Assembly (NCBI RefSeq): GCF_001638985.1
Contig: NW_017265141.1
Span: forward strand, 799,001-863,000
Direction of reading: 5' to 3'
DNA: 64,000 nt
Origin: Phycomyces blakesleeanus NRRL 1555(-)
Taxonomy: Eukaryota > Mucoromycota > Mucoromycetes > Mucorales > Phycomycetaceae
Shown here: positions 10,263 to 22,330 of the stretch, one piece after another
How positions within the stretch are numbered: position 1 is the stretch's first letter
How the letters are laid out: every line of letters starts with the position of its first letter
Program-made: the position numbers and the translations under genes
The notes under the pieces: model-generated
Told to the model about the DNA's origin: nothing
What the model saw: only the letters and a program-made list of their open reading frames with translations
The model's database searches: none

Positions 10263-10803
10263 TAAATAAAAAAAAGTTTTATTAAAAAATAAGATGAGAT
10301 TAATCCACTGTAGAAAAAAATCCAAGTATTTTTTGATACTCATAACTTTCTTCCCAAAACTTGTAACTCAGAAAAGTCTGGCACAGACTTACTAACAATA
10401 TAGAAAATAATGTGCAAGGATTTCCAAAAAAAAACTGCACATCTGCAAAATCTTTGCACATATTTAAAACTCCTGTTAGCCTTTCTAAATTTAGAGCAAT
10501 TTAAACCCTTTTTAGAAGCTCTGTGCCAGTAATCATAATTTTTTTTGGTGGTTTAACTCAGACAGCTGTTTTAAATGAGAAAAGAAAGAGGACTGTTGTT
10601 TTCTGTTTGCAAGTTTGATCAAAGTCAAGAACACAGCCAATCAATTAGATATACCATAAATTCGGTTTTTCTGGCATTGAAAAATTTTAAATCAAATGGT
10701 AATAGCAACAGATTTTGCTATTGTTTTGGGTGATTTTTTTAAAGAAATTAAATGTTTATATATGTATTAAAAGAATAGGGAAAAAAAACAAAGAAAAAAA
10801 AAC
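10263..10803. other. Intergenic, nothing recognised
   Basis: This is AT-rich sequence with poly-A/T tracts. No ORF, repeat match or RNA gene was identified. Confidence 0.4.
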
Positions 10804-12520
10804 CTATTGGTTGTATTTTGGCGAAGACCAGATAATGTGCCGAATGGCCTTGTTGTTTGGGTCATGGACGAGGCCAGCAATCCCCTTGATAGACTTCACG
10901 TCCACCACCTTCACCAAATCAGATGCCAGGCTATCCCACGCAGGGAAAAGATTTTGGTTCACACGTTGAACATCAGAAAGATAGTCAATGGCCGCAAAGA
11001 GTCTTGTCACTCTGTTGACAGTTTGGAAGAAGAATTTAAGAATAAATCCATACATTTCAAAAAATATAAATGAGTTATGATTAATAAAATTTAACAATAT
11101 AGAAAACAACTAGTGCTACGTACTCCCTGGCATTGTTGAGCACAGCAAGATTGTTTGCTCGACCATGCCTGCTGTCAACAGAGGACCAGGCTCTATAGAC
11201 CACCAAATCTTTCCACATCTTGTTGGCGCAAACCACTTCATCGTTTTCTTCAAAGGAAACAATGCCTTCTCTTGCCCAGAAAGGCACCAAACTGCGGACC
11301 AAGTTCTGGCACTCTATGCCAATGGCGGTAGCCAACTCAGCCAGAGAGCTTCGAGTGGCCTGGACCAAAGTTGAGGACCAGCAACATCGTTACTTGCAAC
11401 CTCGAAGTTGCTGGTCCTTCTGTCATTTTTGCCACAAATGACAGGCCAGCAACCAAGACAGTGATTGATTGCTGCCTTTCTGAGCAAGAGATTCTCCATG
11501 TTCTTTCCTGATTTCTTTCTCAACTTGATTGCTGTGCTGTAGACACCGATTGTCCTTTCAATTGGCCTACAACTATATGCCCGCAGAGGGCTCATCTCCC
11601 ACATCATATAGCCAAGATGAACTAATATATGCTGGATCATCACGAAAACTGTAGGCTTCAGCCTCTTTTCTTTGATCTCACAATGGAGGAAGGCATGCCA
11701 GCAACCAATGGCCCTATAAAGATGATTAAAACACTGATCAGCATATATCCAATTGACTTACTCCTCTGTTTCTTGGATATTGGCAGCAGTGATCCTCCAC
11801 TGCTGGGCAATTCTGCATGCAGTAACAAGTTTCATCACTGCTGCTTTCGTACGATCAAAAACGAAATGATCAATGACAATTGTTGGAACAACAAACAAGA
11901 GAAAGTCTATCCAATCGACAGCCTTCCTCTTGCCATTGGATTCCTTCCACAGGAATTAAAGTGCCTCTCTCACATCGGAATCGTTGGCTATTATAATGAA
12001 AGCACCACTGTTTCTTATCTGCGTGCTGTTCAGCTTATATGGCTTCAAAGTGGGTACAAACTTTTTTACACATGTCATCCATGACAGGACGGCCAGTATA
12101 TTCTTGTCTTAGAAGCGTGTCTATCTTGTAGTAAGACATCAGTGAATTGATGACAGCTAAAATGGTAGTAAGTTTACATGCTATAAATAATTGATATTGA
12201 CTATATACTTACACAATCCACATTCTGCCATATACTTATTCATCATTTTCACACACTTGTCAAAAACATTACAAGACACATTGTTCTCAATAAACATAGA
12301 GAACAACTCCAGGCTAGCTGCCTCTACCCCACTCATTGAGTCATAATAAGGAACTCAAGGAGTCTCATCCAGTTTGTTTTCATCGTTTTCATCGCTTTCA
12401 TACTGGCTTGGGAAATGCACATGATCTACAGTGTTATGAACACAGAAGTAACCACGACCAGATTCTTCCGTATGTATATTTGCGTGTGATTAATAAGGTT
12501 TTTTTTTTTAGAAATTAAAG
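10804..12520 (-). pseudogene. Tnp2-like (CACTA-class) transposase, second lineage, decayed and internally deleted
   Basis: Read on the minus strand, the segments follow the order of the gene at 61.2-64.0 kb. 12200-12330 gives SLELFSMFIENNVSCNVFD, comparable to SELFSIYLNNLVTDFG there. 11530-11640 gives PLRAYSCRPIERTIGVYS, comparable to NLRVYSTRSMEQTIGRYS. 11115-11370 is a helical segment, and 10804-11000 matches the usual Tnp2 tail (KVVDVKSIKGIAGLV then a stop). The central catalytic part is largely missing or shifted between frames. GT-AG introns are visible near 11000-11110 and 12150-12212. It is a dead remnant; the assignment rests on resemblance to the right-hand copy. Confidence 0.55.
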
Positions 12521-13204
12521 AGACTAGTTTAGTGGTTTCTTCTTCTTTTCCCTACCAAGCGGAGTCTTGATATCTGTAGGCACGTCTTTGCCAAATTCAA
12601 CATCTATGTCCATTGATCTTTCTGGGTGTTGGTGGTTCCCTCCAACATAAACTCTCCCAGGTCATATTGATACGGGTGTTGTGTGTTCTCCAGATTCACC
12701 CACCCTGATTTATTTCCTTTTTCTCCGATCGTTTCCCTTCCTATTTTTCTCATTCATCACTTCTATATATTATCACATTTTTCCATAATCACATTTTTAC
12801 ATATACTCTTACCTTTATTATCACTTCCATTTCATCTCCCGCGCATATTCTTTTTTTGGCGTCCTTACCCTTTTTACATACATCTTCTCATTTCCTTTTC
12901 CAGCTCACAGTTCGCTTTTTCTCACAGTATTTATCTTCCACTATTACTGCTATTCATCTCTCATTTTATATCTCATTTTTATTATCTTTTTATTATCATT
13001 ACTATTATATTCTAACACCTTACCCCTACATTCTACCAAAAAGCACAAACATTATCCCACTCTTTCCATTTTGACATTGACATCTACCCACATTTACATA
13101 TTACCTCTTCTCACGCTATAAGTCACATCCACAATTTCTAAAAAACCATTCCATTTTCATATTTTATTTCATTTTATTTTCAATTCTCAAAGATATATAA
13201 GAGA
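12521..13204. other. Intergenic region with CT-rich tract
   Basis: 12530-12700 contains a minus-strand open stretch with a basic end that I cannot assign. 12690-13090 is strongly pyrimidine-rich on the plus strand, resembling promoter-like tracts in the CACTA elements. It ends at the left terminus of the next element. Confidence 0.3.
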
Positions 13205-13448
13205 CACTACAAAAACACCTTAAAATAATTGAATTCCACTTACTTGGAATTATCAATAATAGTAGTAAAAAAATTACAACCCAGGTCATTTCATGTGTTT
13301 AGCAGCAAAAATATATTAAAAGACATATAATTGGCCTAATATATATCAGAGTCCCTGAGAGAATTGTTTTTAAAATAATAAAGACAATTATAATAAGCAA
13401 CGGCTGTTACACACTTTCTTTATTATTAAAAAAAATTAAGTAAAAAAA

Positions 13449-16400
13449 TGTTTGCCATTGCCAATCCCGATGAAGTTCATTGCAAATGCACAAAATGCAA
13501 TTGCAATCCTCTCAGATATACCATGACAGATAAAAGAACTGCCAAGCATCATGCCCAGAATGACAATAACAGAAAAATGGATAAAATCATTAATGATAAC
13601 TAAAGTTATCAATTTTTTATTTATTTATATGATGTATTCTAATTAAATGAAACAAATAGTTTTGACAGCCGAAGTAAATACTGGTAAAACTGATATGGAC
13701 GTAGATCAAATTGAAGAATATGTTGAAGGTAGTAGTATTTTATTTTTTTATACCCAATGCGCACTCTATTTAAACTCAGTATCAATAGATGTCAATCACT
13801 TTATTGGTGCACCCTCACCAGAGCAATATGTCCATACCTACTTACCTCTTTTGGTGGAAGAATCTCTTTTTGGAACAGAGGAGTATACTTCAGAGTATGA
13901 GTCTGAATATGAATCGTCAGATAAAATTGAGCCAGAAGAGCAAGACAGAGAGGAAGAACAGGGTAACTATTAAAAATAAATGATAATTAAAATGAATTGA
14001 CCTGGATCAAACCAAGAAAACAAAAATTAATACTATATCATGATAATCTATAGAGTCTACAGCAAACCTCCCAGAAAATCCTTGGCATAGAGTAATTGCC
14101 ATTTTCACTGTGATGTTTATTTTGATTTTCATTGTGAATGACGGCACTGTGATCTTGATCACGTTCATTAATACAATACTTGAACATTACGGAGAGGATT
14201 TCCGACTTTCTATAAGTATTCCTGGTCTGAAGAAAATGATGGGGTACAATGACTTGATGAATGGGGTGTCCAATTATGTAGCATGCAGTGATTGCCACAC
14301 CTTGTATGACTACAGCAACACCACACAAACATGTTGCAATTTTAAAAGAGTTGGCAGCAAGACCCTTTGCAGAAATGATCTTTACAAGCACAGTATAAGA
14401 AATGTAATGATTCCCAAACATACATTTGTCTACAACTCGTTGACAGCTTCCTTGAAAAAATTGTTTATACATCCTTCTTTCAAAAAGAATATCAATGAGT
14501 GGAACTGCGAGCCAAAGGTTGATGGCACTTTATTTGATGTTTACAATAGAAAAATGTAGAAAGAGTTTGTCAATGATGAAGGTGCCCAGTTTGTTGCAAA
14601 GGAACGTTCATTGCTTTTGACATTAAATATTGATTGGTTCCAGCCCTTTGATGGGGTGACATATTCTTGCAGTGCCATATATCTCACAGTAAACAATCTA
14701 TCAAGAGAAGAGTGCAACAAGGTCGAAAATGTTATCCTTGTGGGGTTAATGCCTGGACCCAAAGAAGCAAGTACTGACAAGATCAATAACTATTTGTGTC
14801 CTCTTGTTGACGAGCTCATAGTTCTCTACAAGGATATAACAGTAAATACCTATGACTGCCCTGGTGCTTTTATCTGTGCTGCTTTGCTGATGGTTGCTTG
14901 TGATATACCAGCTGCAAGAAAAACGCGTGGGTTCACCTCTCACAATAGCACATGTGCATGTAATAAATGCAACCGCCATTTCAAACGCATTGATGGATCC
15001 ACTATTGTTAACTACTCTGGGTTTAAGTTTTCCAACTGGGTAAGCAGAACCAAGGAAGAGAATATTGAGCATGCCATAATGTGGAAAAATGCCAGAACAC
15101 TAGCAGAAAGAAAGCGACTGGAGGTTGAGAATGGCGTTTGTTGGTCTGAGCTCCACTGACTCACGTATTTGGAATCAGTGCATGAAACAGTAATCGATCC
15201 CATGCACAATCTTTTCCTTAGAACGGCAAAGCGCATGATGAACAATTGGATCGCATGTGACTTGCTTGACAGTAATGACTTTGCAGAGATGCAGAAGGAA
15301 GCTGATTCAATGACAACCCCAATGGGGTATACAATTCTCTGAACAAAGATCAGAAAAGGATTTCCATTTATGAAGGTGGATGAATAAAAATCCTGATGCC
15401 TGATATACTCTCCTGTTCTGCTGAAGACGCGCCTGCCAAGTAATCTTCTTGTAAACTGGATTCATTTTGTTGATGCATGTAGGGCACTCACAAAGCCAGC
15501 CATTACTGAAGAAGAGATTGATAAAGCCCATGTCAGTTTAGAAAAATTCTGCCATGGTTGTGAAACAATGTATAAGCTTGACTTACTGTCGCCAAACATG
15601 CATCATCATCTTCATTTGAAAGAATCGATTCAGGATTTTGGATCAATCTACAGTTTTTGGTTGTTTAGTTTTGAGCATTTCAATGGTGTCTTGAAAGGAT
15701 TCCAGGCAAATCAAAAGAGCAGCTTCGAGAAAACGTACATGAAGAAGTTTGTTGAGGACTCTTCCAAGGGTGATTCCTATCACACACATCTCAGCACCAT
15801 TACCAACCCATCTTACATTTCTCTCTTCAGCAAACTTACCGACAGTATAACCGGCACAATTCCATCTGGCAATCATCAAAACTCGCCATCATTCTTTCAT
15901 CTTCCATCATTCCTGGAATCTGCTACCAATCCAGAACACCAAACATTTGGTAACAAGCTTCTTCCACCTTCTGCCTTGCCACTGGCTTTAAAAGAAGCAA
16001 CAACAATGAGAAAAGCAGAATACAACTGTCTTTTAAAGTTCTACAAGATTGAGTATGATGATGAGACTTTGTGTAGTGCAAAAACTATGCTAAGGCACAG
16101 AATATCTGTTTATGACAGAATTCAAAAGATTGCATCTATCAATCTTCCTGAACAAGTCTATAAAGGCGGCGAAGGCTTGATCATGAGAGGGTTCTATATA
16201 CAGGCCAAGTATATGGAGACCAACAATAATAATAAAGAGATATATGCTGGTCGTATCAAGTATCTTTTTACACACAATTTTACACCCAATCCTATCTACA
16301 TCAACCTCCATGCTTGCCACAATCCCTAACATGTATTTGCTTTTGTTGAATGGTACCAAATCCCTTGCCATCAGCCAAGAATTAATCAGAGTATTGAGTT

Positions 16401-16548
16401 GTATGACGCAACGTTTTTAAAATACGACTATGACAACATTCTGCCTGTCCACCGCATCTTGTCACCAATTGCAATTGGAAGTCATATGTCTGGTAGTGGT
16501 GCAGCAAAAGTCATTGTTATTCCTCTGCCAAGAAAGCTGTATGCTTAA
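13449..16548 (+). pseudogene. Tnp2-class CACTA transposase of element B, with nonsense mutations
   Basis: The gene matches the intact transposase at 51733-54921 along its length and keeps its four-exon layout. Exon 1 starts at ATG 13449 with a CKCTKCNC zinc-binding cluster. Acidic exons lie at 13673-13966. The catalytic exon starts near 14053 and ends in TAA 16546-16548. Conserved motifs include LTLNIDWFQPFDG, GLMPGPKEASTD, CDIPAARK and IDPMHNL. Damage by comparison: TAG at 14557-14559 replaces Trp, TGA at 15157-15159 replaces Arg, further stops occur around 15340-15400, and the exon 1 donor appears to be ATAACT rather than GT. It cannot encode a working transposase. Confidence 0.85.
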
Positions 16549-16655
16549 TAAAATACTCTATCTTTTTTTTTAAATAATAATAATAATATAAGACAGAGTT
16601 CATAGACATAAAAAGAGATGTGGTAAAGAATGCAACTAAAAAGACAGAAATTTTA

Positions 16656-17864
16656 TTATACGCGTTTTGACCACGCAGGCATTTTTGTAACCAAGCCACG
16701 AGGAATTGTCTTGTGTACCAACACATGACTCCGCGACTTCAACTATGTTGCTCTTTTTCCCAAGTCATCTCTGGCGAGATTGTCAAGAAAGTCAAACACA
16801 GCATTCAACTATAAATGTATATATACATCAGAAATCAAACAACAGAAAAAACCATTTTATATAAAACATTACCTCATTACTACGCCAATCAGAACGAGAT
16901 GCAACAACAGAAGTGTCGGTTTCTGTCTCATCACCAGACATTGCGTCTCTATAAAAAACGCCATTGTAATCCCGATTAAACTTTTTGGTAACTGCATCCT
17001 TATGCTTTTTGTATGTTCTTTTTCTCCTTTTATTAAGCTACAATATATAGATAATATTTTAAGTATACTTGTCAAAATTGAATTATTATAAATAGAAATA
17101 CTTACAGCAGTCTTTCTATTTCCTCTTCTGTTTGAGGTAGTGTTTGTCTGTATGTCTTCTTCAGTAAGCTTACTGGCAGCCAAGCAATTGTAATAGCTGT
17201 TTACAATAATACCACATAGCTCTTTTGGTGGTACCATGGCTGCTACAGGTTAATGACGAATGTAAAGCATCAAATCACTTGCAAGATTCTTGTTAAACTC
17301 GTCAGACAAACCAACATTGACATCCCAAGTTGGTTTATCATTATTCTCTCTAATCAACTCCAAATCATCTGTTTTGAGATTAATATCTCTTAACCGCCCC
17401 CGAATAATACTTTATTAAAGGTATATTGATGTTAGATTTAAAGGGAGATTTTTTTTTACAATTATAGTATTTGAGCTTACTGAAATCTTTGGGTGTCTTG
17501 AGCTGCTTATGATGTCCTGAGGATCCATATCAGAATCAAGAACGGCTTGCATGCCAGTCGATTGAGCACCCACCTGGCATTGTACTGTTCCAATAATTAG
17601 TCTATTCGAAAACAATATAGTTTGTGTTTAATTACCTTTCAATTCACTAACATCAGAACTAACGGCTGTCATTTTGTTATTGAGTGTAGCAAGAATACTG
17701 ACAACATCATTAAACTCTGACACTGGAATTGACATATTGTCTGGTGTAGGAGCAATCATTGGATTAGACGATCCTATACAGCCAGTGTTGACTGTGTTGA
17801 TCAATGGCCTAGATGCTGATCTATTGGTATGTGCGTTCTGGTTGATGTTAGTTCTTGGAGCCAT
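16656..17864 (-). pseudogene. CACTA accessory (TnpA-like) gene of element B, five exons, broken
   Basis: Exons inferred from GT/AG sites: 17636-17864, 17481-17584, 17106-17409, 16873-17037 and 16656-16808. The first exon has a low-complexity N-terminus and a predicted coiled coil (EFNDVVSILATLNNKMTAV). Exon 3 aligns with exon 2 of copy A. The C-terminus ends PAWSKRV, matching PSWSKKQ in copy C. A TAA at 17250-17252 (likely from CAA), a TAG in the last exon and a phase mismatch before exon 3 make it non-functional. It is convergent with the transposase, with 107 bp between stop codons. Confidence 0.7.
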
Positions 17865-19537
17865 TATCTGTATTTTTATATAATAAAATGATAAGTTTCT
17901 AGTATATATTACTTGGTATTTCTATTTTAATAAATTTTTAAGAGAGTAGTTTATACGTAAAAAACTTTAGAGTAATTGAGTGATTGAACAATTATGTTAA
18001 TAATTAAGCAAGCAAGTTGAGCAAGTATATGAGTGTGTAAATACATCTTTATTTAAATGATCGAGGAGATCAAAATATATATTTTAAAAAAAATTGAGCT
18101 AGAAAACAACTTCTTTAGGTATATAGTAAGTAACAATTGTTTTATGAAACATATAAAGCTGTAATTAGTAGACAATTTTTTTTACAAAGTAAGAGAAACA
18201 GTCTAATAACTTTTTCAGGATCTACGGCTTTTTCAAACACTGTTTTTTATTCTCCCACCTTTTTCTGTTTTTCTCTACTCTTTAATAATATTAATAAAAA
18301 TAACATTCTTTTAATCCTACTATGTTTCACTTTAGACACCCTTAATATATACATATGATGCAGGTGTCTTTCATTAAACAAGAGGTACTTTACCATTAAA
18401 TATATCATTATTTTACTAACTATAAATTACTTTAAATAGCCATTACATATATTTCTCTGATATAACCGGTGCAGACAAAAAAAACAAAAGCATATTAGTG
18501 GTATGTATGTATATATCTATATCAGCAGCTTCTTTCCAGTATTAAAAACAATATCTAACATCTACTTTAAATATAGCTCACCCTTGCTTTACATATGGTC
18601 AGTAAAAACAAATCATTTAAAGAATATAAGGGTACATGTTATTCATTTTATTATTGTGTTGTTTTTATTTTGTTTTGTTTTTTTATATCAGCATTCTCAC
18701 TCTCCTTTTTTATAGTTGAAATGGTTCTTCACATTCTTATATGACTGGTACTCAAGGATAAGACATGTTCCTTTAGTAAATATGTATGTATATGTTTTAT
18801 ATTCCTTTCTTTGTAATATATACTTGAATGACACATTGGCTCGTAGCTTTTGATAATATAAATCTGTGTTTTATTTCATTATTAACAAATTATTCTAACA
18901 GTATGTAAGTATCTTTCTACTCCCTTTAATCAAATAGCTTCAGTAAGCATATATACTCACTTCCCAAGTTTATTAATTCAAAAAATTCTGAAACAAAATT
19001 TATAAGAAGTACAATATAATAGATTAGTATATTAAATAGTAATACTATATAGAATCCTTATTATTGCCAAAAAAAAAGGCTTTTTTTATTCAAAATAAAA
19101 ACAAATAAAAAAATCATTTTTCAAAACAGAACAATATCCAATTGAGATACTCGTGCTTAGCATTTGCATCTGTGAGAATTTTTCTTCGATTCATTTAGCC
19201 AATTAACATTAAAGAAGTGCCCTGTTATTACGCCTGTTATTACAAAAACAAGGCCTACATCAAATTACAGGTGTAATCAGTGGTAGATAATACATTGTTC
19301 TGCATTTGAAATAGTCTATATAATTGATTCCTGAGAACAGTTGATACACAGACGTTATACCTAAACTCCCGGTTTTTATTTTTGGAATAACATAATATTC
19401 AATTATATTTGATACTTTATTCAATAACTTGTCAACTATGATTTCTTTAATATTTACAAGTAATTCATTTTTATATGACAAAATATCCCAATAATCAAGA
19501 CCTATTATTATAATAATTCCCAATGATTTTTGCAGTG
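17865..19537. other. Right arm of CACTA element B: accessory promoter, short exon-like segments, subterminal region
   Basis: 17900-18140 is the accessory gene leader, similar to 3600-3800. 18137-18300 is CT-rich. 18442-18500, 18540-18600 and 18717-18775 are exon-like stretches with GT/AG borders encoding aromatic, hydrophobic peptides (for example LKWFFTFLYDWYSRI). No full gene could be assembled. 19000-19537 is the subterminal arm. Confidence 0.3.
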
Positions 19538-19708
19538 AGACCTATTTTTACAACAATAAACATTATCAGTTATCTCTCTCTTAAAAATCACCGTCCCTGA
19601 ATTGCTTTCTGCCTGACCCATAGGAAAGCAATCCTACATCGCATTAAAGTCTTATATCTCTGTTCAAAACCGTCTTCCTCTTTTTCTCCTTTCTGTCCCT
19701 TTGTATCT

Positions 19709-20045
19709 GTGTGATTGTCTTGAGTGAAATCAACAGCGTTCTCTTAAATTCTTTTCTAAACTTATCTTCTTGTACCTTGCTGTTTATCTGTCTTGATTGT
19801 CCCAAGCAAAATCAGCAATATTTTTACTTTCTTCTTCTATCTTACCTTCCTGTGCCTTGCTGTTTTACCTGTTTGGATTGTCCTGAGCGAAATTGACAGT
19901 GTTCCTATACCTCCTTTCACCTTTTACCTTAACACTTTTATTTCTTTTCCACCCTCAACTGTCCCGAGTGAAGTTGAACATTCAATCGCCTTTCTAAATA
20001 CTCTGTATCTCTTCTATATTCACCTTTCTCTTTATTATCCTCTTC
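19709..20045 (+). repeat. Decayed tandem repeat, about 84-bp unit, four copies
   Basis: The core GATTGTCCTGAGCGAAAT recurs in degenerate form near 19710, 19794, 19876 and 19961 (spacings of about 84, 82 and 85 bp). Each core is followed by a CT-rich stretch. The first three copies are best preserved. It may be a minisatellite or a coding repeat of 28 codons; no gene was assembled. Confidence 0.55.
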
Positions 20046-20583
20046 CCCACCCGAACTTGTACTCCAGAATTACATTTGTAATTCTTCTTCAATACATTTT
20101 ATTCTTATTTTCTGACCAAGTTGCACACATAACAAACTCAACACGCATCAATATGACTCATTACTATACAAGTTATTGTCATAAGCATCTAGAAACATGG
20201 TTATTACGTTCTTGAATGCCTTGTTGATCAAATTCAGTTCAGTTGAAAATGTCTTTGGGATAGTTAATTTATTCAACTCTGTCTTCATTGGCACCGTTTT
20301 CAGATGTCTGTGTAATCAAATCGTCAATATTCATTTTAAATAAAGAGATCTATTTTATGAAGGATTAGTTGGATGATAATATATAGTAAAAATGGTTTGA
20401 ATATAAGTTAAGAGAAAAAAAAGATCAATATAGATATGAATTTATGTTTTAGTTTTTTATTATTTATTTAATACTGAATATGGTAAATTCATGCAATATA
20501 TTGCATGATTATAACTGTGGATAATAAGAAGAATTTTTTCTTGTGAAAATCGGATTTTGTTCTCTTTTCTTTTCCAAAAAAAA

Positions 20584-21105
20584 ATGTCAACAATACAAGA
20601 TCTCACAACATAAGTACGCCTGGAAGCTCTTGAAACTACTGTTGTCCAGTTACAGGCACATCCTGATAATTCTTGAGAGACGGGAAATAACATTCCTTTG
20701 GAAAACATTAGCCATTTACTGGCTGGAGAACAAGAGATAGAACAAGTACCCAACAATCAGACTCTTCGAGACATTGAACGTTCTGATGAAACTGTTTCTG
20801 ACAACTCTTGGAAACTTTCAGCCGCAGCAATTCATCATGCAATGACCATATACTTGACTGAAGGCAACGAAGCAGCTGCCTGTATCATGTACAGATCGGC
20901 CTCAGAAATTGTTTGTAGTCTCCTCAGGGCTGCTTTTAAACTTTTCCATGATCAAGGAGAGAGTGTTCCATTGAGAAATAATCTTAAAAAGTCGCAAAAG
21001 AAGAATTTGATTAAAAACCTTGAGCTACATGCTTCTTTTAGAAATATTTATCTCAATAGATTTGTAGGATCATGGGGAGCCAAGTATATGCTTTCTCAAA
21101 AGTAG
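20584..21105 (+). pseudogene. Orphan coiled-coil protein gene (about 173 codons) with two nonsense codons
   Basis: From ATG 20584 one frame runs to TAG 21103-21105, interrupted by TAA near 20611 and TGA near 20674, both explainable as CAA to TAA and CGA to TGA. The N-terminus has a heptad-like segment (VRLEALETTVVQLQ), followed by a helical domain (LSAAAIHHAMTIYLTEGNEA) and a basic end. Size and order (coiled coil, then helical basic domain) recall the CACTA accessory proteins, but no residue-level match was seen. The function is unknown. Confidence 0.45.
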
Positions 21106-21839
21106 AAATCTGCCAGACTTCGATTATCAAGAAACTAAAATATATATTCTTTGAAGAAAACATGTATTATTTAATTATTTTATTCTAATTCTCAAGTAGT
21201 GTAATTCTTTGAAGATAACTGATTATTCTTAAGTACAAAAGATAAAAATGTATACACAAAGATATACATAAATGTATACTATGGAAATTCTGTAGCTTAA
21301 ACTGTTATTTAATAACATATTAATGAGTGCTCTCTTTACATACTTATTCTTTTTACATTTACTTTCAATTATTTTGATTCATAAAAATAATAAAAATAAA
21401 AACTATAAAATTCCAATATAAAACATCATGCATTTGTTGAACTAATTATAAGAAAAAGCAGAGGCACTAAAACTGATATATATCTGCTATATTTGGCACT
21501 TTTGATTCAATTAAATACAAAAATGATCAGAAATCTTATAAATTGTATTTGATTATGATCTAAAATTCTGTAAATCATATTTGATCTAATCGTAAATCCC
21601 ATAAATCATATCTGACAAAAAAGTAAAACTAATAGACTAAAAAAGACATGCTATTATCTATAAAAGTTACAAGTTCATAACTCATTACGAGGTTGGTTTT
21701 TTAAAGACTGACTTTTAAATAGTAGAAGTTATGAGTAAGTAACTTGGTACAAGGTCAGAGATATAAATCCTGTCATTTCCTATAGTGATCTTAAGTGCAT
21801 TATGTTTACAAGTCAAATATTGAATTATTGAGTTGTTTT
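21106..21839. other. Intergenic, AT-rich, nothing recognised
   Basis: No ORF of note or repeat match was found. Short direct repeats of AAATCATATTTGAT-like words occur near 21540-21620. Confidence 0.35.
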
Positions 21840-22330
21840 AGTATATTTGTTTTATAATCGACAAAAAAATTGTACTCCGATTGTTTTTTTCAAGACCTAA
21901 AAAGTGTTGTTGAAAATGACAAAACTGAATATTTTTTCTGTTTACTTTGTTAAGAAACACTTTCTCTACAAAGTAAACAGAAAACGTGTTTAGTTTTATC
22001 ATTTGCAACAGCATTTTTTAGGTCTTGAAAAAACGCGGTATTTGAATTTAATAGCAGAGAAAGAGAAATATTGACACTAGATTTTCTATTCATAATGACA
22101 GATAATGAGAATCAATTCTCTAAAATAATAATATTGTGTATCACTTGGTATTTAAAAGATCTTTTGTCATGAATATATGAAGTTGGGACTGCATAAAGTT
22201 CAATATTTAGAATTTTTAAAAGACTGGCAGACATTTAATATCATTTTCATATATTGGAATTTGAAATAAAAAAAATTGACACAAATCTTGAAATTTGCGA
22301 TTATTAAGAAAATACATTATATCTAATTTT
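21840..22330 (+). repeat. Dispersed ~490-bp repeat with internal palindrome, copy 2
   Basis: This is the homologue of 8456-8945. The palindrome spans about 21881-22036. Flanking divergence begins near 21835 and 22335. It sits just downstream of a minus-strand pogo pseudogene. Confidence 0.6.

Larger units (their letters stand above)
13205..19537 (+). mobile_element. CACTA/EnSpm element B, full length (6.3 kb), AGA target duplication, inactivated
   Basis: The left end reads CACTACAAAAACACC and the right end, complemented, CACTGCAAAAATCAT (shared CACTRCAAAAA). AGA flanks both sides at 13202-13204 and 19538-19540, the 3-bp duplication expected of CACTA elements. Inside are a plus-strand Tnp2 transposase pseudogene (13449-16548) and a convergent accessory pseudogene (16656-17864), the same arrangement as the element at 50913-58027. 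Confidence 0.85.

Noticed and set aside
11629..12084. 151-aa plus-strand ORF
   Set aside because: It overlaps, in antisense, the decayed Tnp2-like remnant and has no motif of its own.
12683..13015. Phe/Ser/Leu-rich 110-aa ORF
   Set aside because: It is a translation of a pyrimidine-rich tract; no coding signature.
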